The notes under the pieces: generated by a model
What the model saw: only the letters and a program-made list of their open reading frames with translations
The model's database searches: none
What the model was told of the DNA's origin: nothing
Origin: Metabacillus endolithicus
Lineage (GTDB): Bacteria; Bacillota; Bacilli; Bacillales; Bacillaceae
Assembly (NCBI RefSeq): GCF_023078335.1
Contig: NZ_CP095550.1
Location: forward strand, 4,012,001-4,076,000
Direction: 5' to 3'
Length of the DNA stretch: 64,000 nt
In this document: positions 28,220-37,359 of the stretch, piece after piece
How the letters are laid out: the number at the start of each line of letters is the position of its first letter
Position numbering within the stretch: position 1 is the first letter of the stretch
Position numbers and translations under genes: made by a program

Positions 28220-29673
28220 GAACGTTGAATAAAGACAAACAACTACGTCAAGAAGTTGCCGAAGAAATCGAAAAACATCGTAACCTTGTAAAGCAGGATC
28301 CATACCGCTTGCACTATCACCTTATGCCACCTGTAGGATTGTTAAATGACCCAAATGGCTTCATTCAAATGAACGGAAAATATCATCTTTATTATCAATG
28401 GATGCCATTTAAAACAGGACACGGGGCAAAATTCTGGGGACATTATTCTTCAAAAGATTTAGTGAATTGGAAGCATGAAGAAATTGCACTTACCCCCTCA
28501 GAATGGTTTGAAAAAAATGGTTGTTATTCAGGAAGTGCGATTGAGCATGAAGACCATTTTTTTGTTTTTTATACTGGTAATGTAAAGAATGAACAAGGAG
28601 AACGTGAAACCTATCAGTGCTTGGCTGTTTCAAAAGATGGCATTCATTATGAAAAGAAAGGGCCGGTCGTTACCTTACCAGAAGGCTTTACTGCTCATTT
28701 TCGTGACCCTAAAGTATGGAAACAAAATGAGTTGTTTTTTATGGTGGTAGGAGCTCAAACAAAAGACTTAAAAGGTACAGTTGTATTGCTTAAATCCAAT
28801 GATCTCTTCAACTGGGATTATGTCGGAATACTAGCGGGTGGAGGAAAAGGAAAACTGGGTGACTTTGGCTATATGTTTGAATGTCCAGATTTATTCAAGC
28901 TTAATGGAAAAGATATCCTTATTTTCTCTCCACAAGGCTTAGAGCCAAAAGGGATGAACTATCAAAATGTTTATCAGGCCGGCTATGTGGTTGGACAATT
29001 TAATCCCAAAACAGGAGAATATGATCATCATCTTTTTGAAGAGCTTGACCGAGGGTTTGATTTTTATGCTCCGCAAACTACCGTTGATAATCAAGGTAGA
29101 AGACTTCTCTTTGCATGGATGAGTGTACCAGACCAAAATGAACAGGAACATCCGACTATTGAATACAAATGGATTCACAATATGACTCTTCCACGCGAAT
29201 TAAAACTGATTGATGGAAAGATTCATCAAACTCCTGTTAAAGAATTAGAAAATTTAAGAGATAGTGAAATGATAAGCTATTCGGTGAAGCTGAATAAGGA
29301 AAGTAAAGAGCTGGATGGAATTAGTGGAAAGACAATAGAATTAATGTTAGATAGAATTGAAGTAGTTGAAGGTTGGATGGAAATATCTATAAGTGATGCA
29401 GGAAGAATAATCTATTCCTCAGATCAAAAAATATTTACATTTGAAAGAAAAAGCTATGTTGACGGAACAACTGAAAAGCGTCAGTGCATGCTCGAGGAAT
29501 TGAAATCACTCAGAATATTTATTGACACATCGTCAATTGAAATCTTTATTAATAATGGAAGAGAGACATTTACTTCTCGTTTTTTCCCAAATCCTGCAAA
29601 TCAGCATATTTCATTTTCTGCTTCTAAGGAAGTTAGCTTTACTGTGGATAAGTGGAATCTGGGGAATATTTAA
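28216..29673 (+). CDS. sacA: Sucrose-6-phosphate hydrolase, GH32
   Basis: 485 aa, near the B. subtilis SacA length (480). The nucleophile Asp is in LLNDPNGF, the stabiliser Asp in HFRDPKVW and the acid Glu in FECPDLF; the C-terminal beta-sandwich ends the protein. Cytoplasmic, no signal peptide. The GTG at 28216 overlaps the fructokinase stop (GTGA), and a TTG three codons on is an alternative start. It completes import, cleavage and phosphorylation of sucrose. Confidence 0.93.
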   Translation: MRTLNKDKQLRQEVAEEIEKHRNLVKQDPYRLHYHLMPPVGLLNDPNGFIQMNGKYHLYYQWMPFKTGHGAKFWGHYSSKDLVNWKHEEIALTPSEWFEKNGCYSGSAIEHEDHFFVFYTGNVKNEQGERETYQCLAVSKDGIHYEKKGPVVTLPEGFTAHFRDPKVWKQNELFFMVVGAQTKDLKGTVVLLKSNDLFNWDYVGILAGGGKGKLGDFGYMFECPDLFKLNGKDILIFSPQGLEPKGMNYQNVYQAGYVVGQFNPKTGEYDHHLFEELDRGFDFYAPQTTVDNQGRRLLFAWMSVPDQNEQEHPTIEYKWIHNMTLPRELKLIDGKIHQTPVKELENLRDSEMISYSVKLNKESKELDGISGKTIELMLDRIEVVEGWMEISISDAGRIIYSSDQKIFTFERKSYVDGTTEKRQCMLEELKSLRIFIDTSSIEIFINNGRETFTSRFFPNPANQHISFSASKEVSFTVDKWNLGNI

Positions 29674-29705
29674 ACTAAAAAACAAATGCTTCAAAGTGAC
29701 AAGGA

Positions 29706-29746
29706 GAAAGGTACCCTTATATGTTGTGGGTACCTTTCTTTTATTT
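29706..29746. terminator. Terminator between sacA and exuR
   Basis: AAAGGTACCC at 29707-29716 pairs with GGGTACCTTT at 29728-29737, followed by CTTTTATTTTG. It serves the plus strand mainly; exuR converges on it. Confidence 0.85.
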
Positions 29747-30725
29747 TGAACAAGATGCGCGCTCAACTATTTCTGGTGTCATGATTTGTACATGTGGAAC
29801 AGATGATTTGTCGTTTATTAGCTTCATTAGTGAATCAACAATTTTAACTGCTAATTGATCAATAGGTACCCCAACACTAGTTAATGGTGTTTCTAATGTA
29901 CCCATTTGTGGAATATTATCATAGCCGATAACAGACATATCTTTAGGGATAATGATGTTTTCTTCTCTTAGACTGCGAATAATTCCTGATGAAATGTCAT
30001 AACTGCTTCCAATTAGAGCTGTGAGGCTTATACGTTGAGTGTAATAATTTTTTTGTTGCCACATACCCGTCATACCAATCTAGACCTCCTGCATTTACAA
30101 GATTTTCTGCATTTACTGGTAAATTAAATTCCTTCATAGCTTTTTGAAATCCTTTAAATTTCTCCATCTGTCTCCGATCAACAGGTGAGAAATCACCTAT
30201 AAACGCAATCTTACTATGTCCCAGTTTGTATAGATAATTGACTGCATCATACATTGCTTGCTGCCAATTAACATCAATAACTGGAAGTACATTATTTCCT
30301 GCCACTCCATGTGCAATGGTAGGAATGGAGCTTGTTAGAGATTGGTCAGTTAATGTTTCATCATTTTCCTCAAAAACAATCATTCCATCGACTTGAAAGC
30401 GCTTAAACATATCGAATGATGTTTTAACCGGATTAATAGATAAAATCATAGAGTATGAATATTTGCTAATTTCTTCATTAATCTTTGTGACTAATGTTGA
30501 TAAAGTTGCTCTTTCAATGGAAGGCCAAACTAATCCGATTGTTTTTGTTTGCTTCGAAACAAGTCGTTGGGCAGCGAAATTAGGTTCATACCCTAATTCT
30601 TTAGCAATTTTTAGTATTTTATCTTTGGTCTCGGGTTTAACAAGTTCACTATCATTTAAAGCCTTTGAAACGGTAGAATAGCTTACGCCTGCTAAATTTG
30701 CAATATCTTTAATTGTTACATTCAT
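29741..30725 (-). pseudogene. exuR: LacI-family repressor of hexuronate genes, frameshifted
   Basis: N-terminal LacI HTH (VTIKDIANLAGVSYSTVSKAL, hinge EPNFAAQRLV) and a periplasmic-binding-type effector domain. ATG at 30725 follows CAGGTGATT. Near 30021-30026 one extra base shifts frame; removing it joins STYKP to TALIGSSYDISSGII and gives 327 aa, similar to B. subtilis ExuR. It is divergent from uxaA, and the shared region carries two ACAACGTTGT palindromes. The name rests on context with uxaABC and LacI-family membership. Confidence 0.85.
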
Positions 30726-30757
30726 AATAATCACCTGTTCAGTTAGGGAGTTTTATT

Positions 30758-30767
30758 ACAACGTTGT
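30758..30767. promoter_or_regulatory. LacI-type operator 1 (ACAACGTTGT)
   Basis: Perfect 10-bp palindrome 33 bp upstream of the exuR start. It shares its core with 30906-30923 and is likely autoregulatory. Confidence 0.6.
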
Positions 30768-30863
30768 TATTGTTTAGAACAAATAGTATCCATATATGTA
30801 CTAAGTTAACATGATCACAACAGAAATCCTAGTGGGGTACTTATAAAAAAATTAATATTTTAT

Positions 30864-30878
30864 TTGAAAACGTTGTCA
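30864..30878. promoter_or_regulatory. cre site between exuR and uxaA
   Basis: TTGAAAACGTTGTCA matches the cre consensus at 14 of 15 positions. CcpA repression of hexuronate genes is known in B. subtilis. The core also resembles the adjacent repressor sites, so it could bind either protein. Confidence 0.6.
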
Positions 30879-30905
30879 TATGTAGATTTTTCCTTTAATA
30901 TTAAT

Positions 30906-30923
30906 AATAACAACGTTGTTATT
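30906..30923. promoter_or_regulatory. LacI-type operator 2, 18-bp palindrome
   Basis: AATAACAACGTTGTTATT is a perfect 18-bp palindrome, directly upstream of a weak -35 (TTGGAT, 30924) for the uxa operon. Best candidate for the main ExuR operator. Confidence 0.7.
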
Positions 30924-30995
30924 TTGGATTTTCTTTGAATATATGCTATTTTAATAGTTTTTCATCTCAAATAATCTGAGAGGAGTGAAGAATCT

Positions 30996-32495
30996 TTGAG
31001 TGAAACAGTATTTGTACATGTAGATGAAAGAGATAATGTTCTCGTTGCCTTAAAGAACTTTAGCAAGGGAGAAGAGATAAAATTTCTTGGTCATTCATTG
31101 GTGCTTCAAGATGACATTTCTGTGGGACATAAAATTGCTCTTATTGATATAAGAGCAGGAGAAGATGTTTTAAAGTATGGCTTTCCCATTGGAAAAGCTA
31201 AAAGGGATATTTCTTCAGGACAATGGGTTCATACACATAATGTCCAAACTAAGCTTGAAGGTACATTGGAGTATTCATATAAGCCAAAAAAACAGAAGAA
31301 TTCGACAGGAACAACTGAAACAAGAACCTTTCAAGGATATGTACGCAAAAACGGTGAAGTTGGAATTAGAAATGAGATTTGGGTAATAAACACGGTTGGT
31401 TGTATTAACAAAGTAGCAGAACAATTGGTAAAGCTTGCTGAAAAATCGTTAGATATATCCGGTACTGATGGGGTTTTCCATTATCCACATCCATTTGGCT
31501 GTTCACAACTTGGTGATGATTTAGAAAATACTCAGAAGATATTAAGAAATCTAGTGCAGCACCCTAATGCAGCAGGTGTACTTGTTTTAGGTTTAGGATG
31601 TGAAAATAATCATATTAAAGCATTTACAGATGTACTGGGTGAATTTGACGAAGAACGTGTAAAATTTTTGGCTGTTCAAGAAGTTGAAGATGAATTAGAT
31701 GAAGGAATTTCTATTATTGAAGACCTTATTTCATATGCTAATCAGTTTAAAAGGGAATCTGTTTCGGTTTCTAAGTTAAAGGTGGGTCTAAAGTGTGGAG
31801 GATCTGACGGTCTTTCTGGCATAACAGCAAATCCGTTAGTAGGTGCATTTTCCGATAAAGTTATCGCACATGGAGGATCAACCGTTCTGACAGAAGTACC
31901 GGAAATGTTTGGTGCAGAGACAATTTTAATGGAACGTGCTGTAAATGAAGAAGTATTTTCTAAAACGGTTTCATTGGTAAATGACTTTAAAGAATACTTT
32001 ATAAAGCATGATCAAGTGGTTTATGAAAATCCATCTCCTGGAAACAAGGAGGGTGGTATTACAACATTAGAGGAAAAATCTCTAGGCTGTGTACAAAAGG
32101 GAGGCTTTTCCGATGTTGTTGATGTGCTGCCATATGGAGGAAGAATTAATAAGCAAGGACTTTCATTACTTCAAGGACCTGGTAATGATTTGGTTTCTGT
32201 TACCTCACTTGCTGCATCTGGTGCACATATTGTGTTGTTTACTACTGGAAGAGGAACTCCTTTTGGTGGACCGGTTCCTACTGTGAAGATATCAACTAAC
32301 AATAAACTTTTTGAAAAAAAGCGGAATTGGATTGATTTCAATGCAGGCGAACTCGTTACAGGTAAAGATAAAGAAACGTTAGCAGGTGAATTATTTGAAT
32401 ATATTGTAAGACTGGCTTCTGGTGATGAGAAGGCACGTAATGAAGAGTTTGGATTTAAAGAGATTGCTATTTTTAAAGATGGCGTTATTTTATAA
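30996..32495 (+). CDS. uxaA: Altronate dehydratase
   Basis: 499 aa. Converts D-altronate to 2-keto-3-deoxygluconate in galacturonate breakdown. An N-terminal SAF domain (residues 1-95) precedes the UxaA catalytic region (GYVRKNGEVGIRNEIWVINTVGC, LKCGGSDGLSGITANP, FTTGRGTPFGGPVPTVKI). TTG start after GAGAGGAGTG. First gene of the uxaA-B-C operon. Confidence 0.94.
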   Translation: MSETVFVHVDERDNVLVALKNFSKGEEIKFLGHSLVLQDDISVGHKIALIDIRAGEDVLKYGFPIGKAKRDISSGQWVHTHNVQTKLEGTLEYSYKPKKQKNSTGTTETRTFQGYVRKNGEVGIRNEIWVINTVGCINKVAEQLVKLAEKSLDISGTDGVFHYPHPFGCSQLGDDLENTQKILRNLVQHPNAAGVLVLGLGCENNHIKAFTDVLGEFDEERVKFLAVQEVEDELDEGISIIEDLISYANQFKRESVSVSKLKVGLKCGGSDGLSGITANPLVGAFSDKVIAHGGSTVLTEVPEMFGAETILMERAVNEEVFSKTVSLVNDFKEYFIKHDQVVYENPSPGNKEGGITTLEEKSLGCVQKGGFSDVVDVLPYGGRINKQGLSLLQGPGNDLVSVTSLAASGAHIVLFTTGRGTPFGGPVPTVKISTNNKLFEKKRNWIDFNAGELVTGKDKETLAGELFEYIVRLASGDEKARNEEFGFKEIAIFKDGVIL

Positions 32496-32525
32496 CATTG
32501 TTTTTATCAGATGGGGAGGGAGTTC

Positions 32526-34055
32526 ATGGAACAATTAAGCCGCAACATGTTACTTGAAAATCACCAGTTAACTGAAAGTATGGAAGTTAACTTAACAAAT
32601 GATCTACCAGAACGTATACTCCAATTTGGAGAAGGCAATTTCCTTAGAGGTTTCGTTGATTGGATGGTCAATGAAATGAATAAACAAGGAATTTTCAACG
32701 GTAGAGTTGTAGCAATTCAACCAACACCACATGGAAAAGTTGTGCCCAAGCTGAACGCACAGGATGGTCTTTATACACTGGTGCAGCAAGGAATAAAAGA
32801 TGGGAAACAAGTTAATAAAAGCGAGATTATTACTTCTATAAGTCGGGGAATCAATCCTTATGAAAATTGGAATGAAGTGCTAAAAGTTGCAGAATCTCCT
32901 TCTATACAGTTTGTCTTTTCAAATACAACTGAAGCTGGCCTAACATATTTGGAGGAAGAGTTCATACCTGATACTTCACCACTTTCTTTCCCTGGGAAAT
33001 TAACAGCGGTTCTTTATCATCGTTACAGAGTATTTAACGGCTCAGAGGATAGTGGACTTACAATAATACCTTGTGAGTTAGTAGAAGAAAATGCAAATGT
33101 TTTAAGGGGAATTGTCTTGAAACTAGCAAAGGATTGGGAGCTTCCACTAGACTTTATTCAATGGGTTGAACAGAATAATCGTTTTTGTAATACACTTGTG
33201 GACCGGATTGTTCCAGGTTATCCGAAGGAAAATATCGATACTTTCACTGAAACGTTAGGTTACGAAGATCAGCTTCTTGCTGTTTGTGAACCATACCATT
33301 TATTTGTCATTGATGGTGATAAAGCGATTAGTGAGAGTATTCCGTTTCATGAAGCTGGTCTACAAGTCAAATGGGGAGATGTGACACCATACCGTCAATT
33401 AAAAGTTGGTTTATTAAATGCTCCTCATACAATGATGTTTTCACTAGGGTATTTATCAGGAGTAAATACAGTTTATGAAGTAATGGAAAATCAAGAGCTA
33501 TTTTCCTTTGTTGAAAATGCGATAAAGGATGAAATAAAAACGGTGCTGTCTTTTGAAAAGAATGTGTTGGATGAGTTTGCAAACTCGGTTCTAGATCGTT
33601 TTAAAAATCCGTTTGTAAAGCACTATTTAGTCGACCTTGGTCAAAATGCTGTATCTAAATATAAAGCAAGAGTTTTGCCGCTTTTCTTTGAATATCTAGA
33701 TAAACAAAATAAATTACCAGTTCATATGGTGTTTTCTCTTAGTGGATTAATTGCCTATTATCGACCAATCAGAGTTGATGGAGATGAACATATGGTTGGA
33801 ATAAGAGATCTTCAGGAGTACCAAATTCGCGACAGCAAAGATGCGATCATCACGTTTTCTGAGGCGTGGAATCAATATGATGGAACAAAGAAATCTCTCA
33901 TTGAAGTGGTTTCAATCATATTATCTGATGAAAAGCTATGGGGTCGAAGTTTAGTGGAAATTTCTCTTCTTAAAGATATGGTTATTCATTACCTAGAAGA
34001 TATTGTTACGTATGGAGTTCAAAAGAGCCTTGAGAAATTTTATTTGAAAAATTGA
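32526..34055 (+). CDS. uxaB: Tagaturonate reductase (altronate oxidoreductase)
   Basis: 509 aa. NADH-dependent reduction of tagaturonate to altronate; mannitol dehydrogenase superfamily. The Rossmann start reads RILQFGEGNFLRGFVDWM, and KVGLLNAPHTMMFSLGYLSG is in the C-terminal catalytic domain. I chose ATG 32526 after GGGAGGGAG; the ORF opens at 32511 without such a site. 15-bp-range spacing from uxaA supports an operon. Confidence 0.93.
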   Translation: MEQLSRNMLLENHQLTESMEVNLTNDLPERILQFGEGNFLRGFVDWMVNEMNKQGIFNGRVVAIQPTPHGKVVPKLNAQDGLYTLVQQGIKDGKQVNKSEIITSISRGINPYENWNEVLKVAESPSIQFVFSNTTEAGLTYLEEEFIPDTSPLSFPGKLTAVLYHRYRVFNGSEDSGLTIIPCELVEENANVLRGIVLKLAKDWELPLDFIQWVEQNNRFCNTLVDRIVPGYPKENIDTFTETLGYEDQLLAVCEPYHLFVIDGDKAISESIPFHEAGLQVKWGDVTPYRQLKVGLLNAPHTMMFSLGYLSGVNTVYEVMENQELFSFVENAIKDEIKTVLSFEKNVLDEFANSVLDRFKNPFVKHYLVDLGQNAVSKYKARVLPLFFEYLDKQNKLPVHMVFSLSGLIAYYRPIRVDGDEHMVGIRDLQEYQIRDSKDAIITFSEAWNQYDGTKKSLIEVVSIILSDEKLWGRSLVEISLLKDMVIHYLEDIVTYGVQKSLEKFYLKN

Positions 34056-34098
34056 TAGTTAGATACATTAAGAATGAAAACGAAGGACGGTGGGAGAA

Positions 34099-35499
34099 AT
34101 GAAAGACTTTATGGGAGAAAATTTTTTACTATCAACTAAAACTGCGGTGGAGTTATATAATAAATATGCGAAGGAAATGCCAATCATTGATTACCATTGT
34201 CATCTTAGTCCTAAAGAAATTTATGAAAATAAGAGATTTAAAAATATAACTGAAGCTTGGTTATATGGTGATCATTATAAGTGGAGAGCGATGAGAAGTA
34301 ATGGTGTTGACGAAGAATATATTACAGGGAATGCTAGTGATTATGATAAATTTTTAGCTTGGACAAAAACAGTTCCTATGACTATAGGAAATCCGTTATA
34401 TAACTGGACACACTTAGAGCTTCAACGATTCTTTGGAATTAATGAAATATTAAATGAAAAAAGTGCCCCAGATATTTGGGAGAAGGTAAACTCATTATTA
34501 GCTCAAGATGACTTCACAGCTCAAGCATTAATTAAAAAGTCAAAGGTTGAGGTTGTTTGTACAACAGATGATCCAACTGATACTTTAGAGTATCATCAGA
34601 AGTTACAAGAAAACAATGAATTTGGTGTAAAGGTATTGCCGAGCTTTAGACCTGATAAAGGACTTGAAATTAATCGTGATGGGTTTTTAGAGTGGGTAGG
34701 AAAATTGTCTGAGGCTTCTGGACAATCTGTTACAAACTATAGTGAATATCTGAAAGCGTTAAAGGAACGAATTGAATTTTTCCACTCCCTTGGGGGGCGT
34801 GTATCCGATCATGCTCTTGATTCGATGATGTACGAAGCAGCATCAGAGGAAGAAGTTTCTGAGATCTTTGCAAAAGGACTTAAGGGAGAAAAGGTATCAC
34901 TTGAAGAAGAAAAGCAATTCAAATCGTACACGTTAACATTCTTAGGTGAACAATATGCCCGCTTAGGTTGGGTTATGCAATATCACATGCATGCCTTGAG
35001 AAATAACAATACTAGAATGTTTAAACAGCTTGGCCCTGATACTGGATTTGACAGTATGAATGATGGAGAAGTGGCAAAGCCGTTGTGTCAATTGCTCGAT
35101 TCATTAGACCAAAAGTATGCTCTACCAAAAACAGTTCTGTATTCGTTAAACCCAAAAGACAATTATGTGATCGGATCTGTGATTGGAAGTTTTCAAGGTG
35201 GAGGGACTCCTGGCAAAATCCAGTTTGGTACGGCTTGGTGGTTTAATGATCAAAAAGACGGAATGCTGGATCAAATGAAAGCTTTAGCAAACCTTGGGTT
35301 ATTCAGCCGATTTATTGGGATGCTAACGGATTCAAGAAGCTTCTTATCGTATACACGTCACGAATATTTTAGAAGATTAGTTTGTGATCTTATTGGACAA
35401 TGGGTTGAAAACGGAGAATATCCATATGATGAAGAAGCTTTAAGTAGCATTATTCAAGGAATATGTTATAACAATGCAAAAGAATATTTTCAATTTTAA
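34099..35499 (+). CDS. uxaC: Uronate isomerase
   Basis: 466 aa (B. subtilis UxaC, 473). Isomerises galacturonate to tagaturonate and glucuronate to fructuronate. The amidohydrolase-type metal motif DYHCHLSPKEIYEN, LGGRVSDHALD and TDSRSFLSYTRHEYFRR are all intact. ATG 34099 follows a GGTGGGAG site; an in-frame GTG lies three codons earlier. No hexuronate transporter (ExuT) gene is in this operon, unlike B. subtilis. Confidence 0.94.
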   Translation: MKDFMGENFLLSTKTAVELYNKYAKEMPIIDYHCHLSPKEIYENKRFKNITEAWLYGDHYKWRAMRSNGVDEEYITGNASDYDKFLAWTKTVPMTIGNPLYNWTHLELQRFFGINEILNEKSAPDIWEKVNSLLAQDDFTAQALIKKSKVEVVCTTDDPTDTLEYHQKLQENNEFGVKVLPSFRPDKGLEINRDGFLEWVGKLSEASGQSVTNYSEYLKALKERIEFFHSLGGRVSDHALDSMMYEAASEEEVSEIFAKGLKGEKVSLEEEKQFKSYTLTFLGEQYARLGWVMQYHMHALRNNNTRMFKQLGPDTGFDSMNDGEVAKPLCQLLDSLDQKYALPKTVLYSLNPKDNYVIGSVIGSFQGGGTPGKIQFGTAWWFNDQKDGMLDQMKALANLGLFSRFIGMLTDSRSFLSYTRHEYFRRLVCDLIGQWVENGEYPYDEEALSSIIQGICYNNAKEYFQF

Positions 35500-35510
35500 T
35501 AAATTTGCTC

Positions 35511-35557
35511 AAAAAGGTATACCGACCAATTTTGTTTGGGAGTATACCTTTTTTTCG
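35511..35557 (+). terminator. Terminator after uxaC
   Basis: AAAAAGGTATAC pairs with GTATACCTTTTTTT across a 19-nt loop; strong T-run. Confidence 0.88.
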
Positions 35558-35684
35558 TTAAGTTTTGCAAATAATAGCAATTAAGAATTGGATAGTCAAA
35601 TTGAGAAAAGGTAAAATATTATAGTTAATATTTTACTAGCTTGGATATATAACCTGGAATAGTAACGATTATTTTTTAACGAGT

Positions 35685-35698
35685 TACCCTTTAGGGTA
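35685..35698. promoter_or_regulatory. CsoR/CstR-type operator TACCC-N4-GGGTA
   Basis: Palindrome TACCC-TTTA-GGGTA overlaps a TATAAT -10 (35697-35702), 41 bp before the repressor gene. It fits the known CsoR/CstR family operator type, so autoregulation is expected. Confidence 0.65.
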
Positions 35699-35738
35699 TA
35701 ATGATGATAATTAAGGCAAAAGAAAGGGAGATTGAAAG

Positions 35739-35999
35739 ATGGAGTATGATACACAGATAAAAAACCGTGTAAAGCGAATTGAAGGTCAGCTCAGAGGAAT
35801 CTTACGTATGATGGAAGAACAGATAGATTGTAAAGACATTATTACACAGCTTTCCGCAAGTCGAACAGCAATTGACCGAACGATTGGTGTAATCGTTAGC
35901 TCTAACTTAATTGAATGTGTTCGAATGGCGGAGGAAAAGGGCGAGAGCAGTGATGATTTAGTGAAGGAAGCAGTTAATTTGCTTGTGAAAAGTAGATGA
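35739..35999 (+). CDS. Metal- or persulfide-sensing repressor, CsoR/CstR family
   Basis: 86 aa, all-helical DUF156 protein: NRVKRIEGQLRGI opens helix 1. Sensing positions are Cys31 (IDCKDI) and Cys60 (IECVRM), with Asn56 where copper-sensing CsoR has His. Two Cys and no His is the CstR (persulfide-sensing) layout known in Staphylococcus aureus. AAAGGGAG precedes the ATG. No rhodanese, sulfide or copper gene follows; the next 1 kb is a repeat array, so the target besides itself is unknown. Confidence 0.85.
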   Translation: MEYDTQIKNRVKRIEGQLRGILRMMEEQIDCKDIITQLSASRTAIDRTIGVIVSSNLIECVRMAEEKGESSDDLVKEAVNLLVKSR

Positions 36000-36069
36000 T
36001 AAAAAAAGTAATGCGATTCGTTTCTTTTATATTGTAGAGGGGGTTCGGGCACATTTTATGTTTTGATTG

Positions 36070-37110
36070 TGTGAGAATCGAGACAGGAACTCGGGTTTCA
36101 GTCCAAGTTATGTCTCGATTGATTGAGTATTGGGACAGGAGCTCATGCACGCACTTAATTCCAGTCTCGACTGAGTGGGAATCGGGACAGGAGCTCGTGC
36201 CCGGTCCTAAGTTCAGTCTCGATTGAGTAGGAATCGGGACTGAGTTCGTGCTTGGTTCCAAATCGAGTCTCGATAGAGTGGGAATCGGGACAGGAGCTCG
36301 TGCGCGGGCTCAAGTTCAGTCTCGATAGAATGGGAATCTGGACAAGAACTTATGCTTGGTCCCAAATCGAGTCTTGGTAGAGTGGGAATCGGGACAGGAG
36401 CTCGTGCGCGGGCTCAAGTTCAGTCTCGATAGTGAGGGAATTGGGACAAAAACTCATGTTTGGTTCCAAAATCAGTCTCGATTGAGTAGGAATCGGGACA
36501 AGAATTCGAGCCTTGTCCCAAATCGAGTCTTGATTGAGTCAGAATCGGGACAAGAATTCGAGCCTTGTCCCAAATCCAGTCTCGATAGAGTGGGAATCGG
36601 GACAGAAACTCGTGCCCGGGCTCAAATCGAGTCTCGATTGAGTCAGAATCGGGACAAGACTTCGTGCTTGGTCCCAAATCGAGTCTCGATTGAGTGGGAA
36701 TCGGGACAAGAATTCGAGCCTTGTCCCAAATCGAGTCTCGATTGAGTAGGAATCGGGACAAGAATTCGAGCCCAGGCTCAAATCGAGTCTCGATTGAGTA
36801 GGAATCGGGACAAGAATTCGAGCCTTGTCCCAAATCGAGTCTCAATTGAGTAGGAATCGGGACAAGAATTCGAGCCTTGTCCCAAATCGAGTCTCGATTG
36901 AGTAGGAATCGGGACAAGAATTCGAGCCCAGGCTCAAATCGAGTCTCGATTGAGTAGGAATCGGGACAAGAATTCGAGCCTTGTCCCAAATCGAGTCTCA
37001 ATTGAGTAGGAATCGGGACAAGAGTTCGTGCCCGAAACTCAAATCGAGTCTCGATCGAGTAGATATCGGGACAAAAACTCGTGCCCGGTACCAAATCCAG
37101 TCTCGATTCA
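36070..37110. repeat. Tandem array of about 20 units of 52 bp
   Basis: GGGAC recurs every 52 bp (36495, 36547, 36599, 36651, 36703 and on). Each unit holds two dyads: GGGACAAG with CTTGTCCC, and AATCGAG-T-CTCGATT. Units vary mainly in a central stretch (AATTCGAGCCTTGTCCC, AGCTCGTGCGCGGGCTC or AATTCGAGCCCAGGCTC types), while the flanks are conserved. The left edge is the most decayed and the middle the most uniform. Frames stay open across it on both strands but encode only a 52-codon periodic artefact. There are no unique spacers, so it is not CRISPR. Confidence 0.93.
36708..37019. repeat. Perfect 156-bp segmental duplication inside the array
   Basis: The block 36708-36863 (three units, including a CTCAATT variant unit) is repeated base for base at 36864-37019. 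This shows a recent three-unit expansion. Confidence 0.85.
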
Positions 37111-37359
37111 AGTATCATCGGTTTAGAAAGAACGATTTCTCCCTTTAACAACAGTTTAATGAAGAAATCGGCCTAGCATTAAGAGTTCTAAAGTTAAGTA
37201 ATTTAGAAGTCTTCCTCACAATCTATCTCCAAAAACTTTCTGCTAAACTAAAATTTTATCTAATGATTGATATATAATTATTCAGAAGAATAAGTTAAAA
37301 TGGGTAGGCTTTTATCTAAAGGTAGTAAAAAGATAAAGTAAAAGAAATGGAGAATTCGT

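Noticed and set aside
36070..37110. CRISPR array
   Set aside because: There are no unique spacers; the whole 52-bp period is repeated with drift, and no cas genes are nearby.
36356..37151. Long open frames across the 52-bp array (about 129 codons plus strand, 243 codons minus strand)
   Set aside because: They have no ribosome binding site and the protein repeats only because three 52-bp units equal 52 codons. The DNA repeat explains them.
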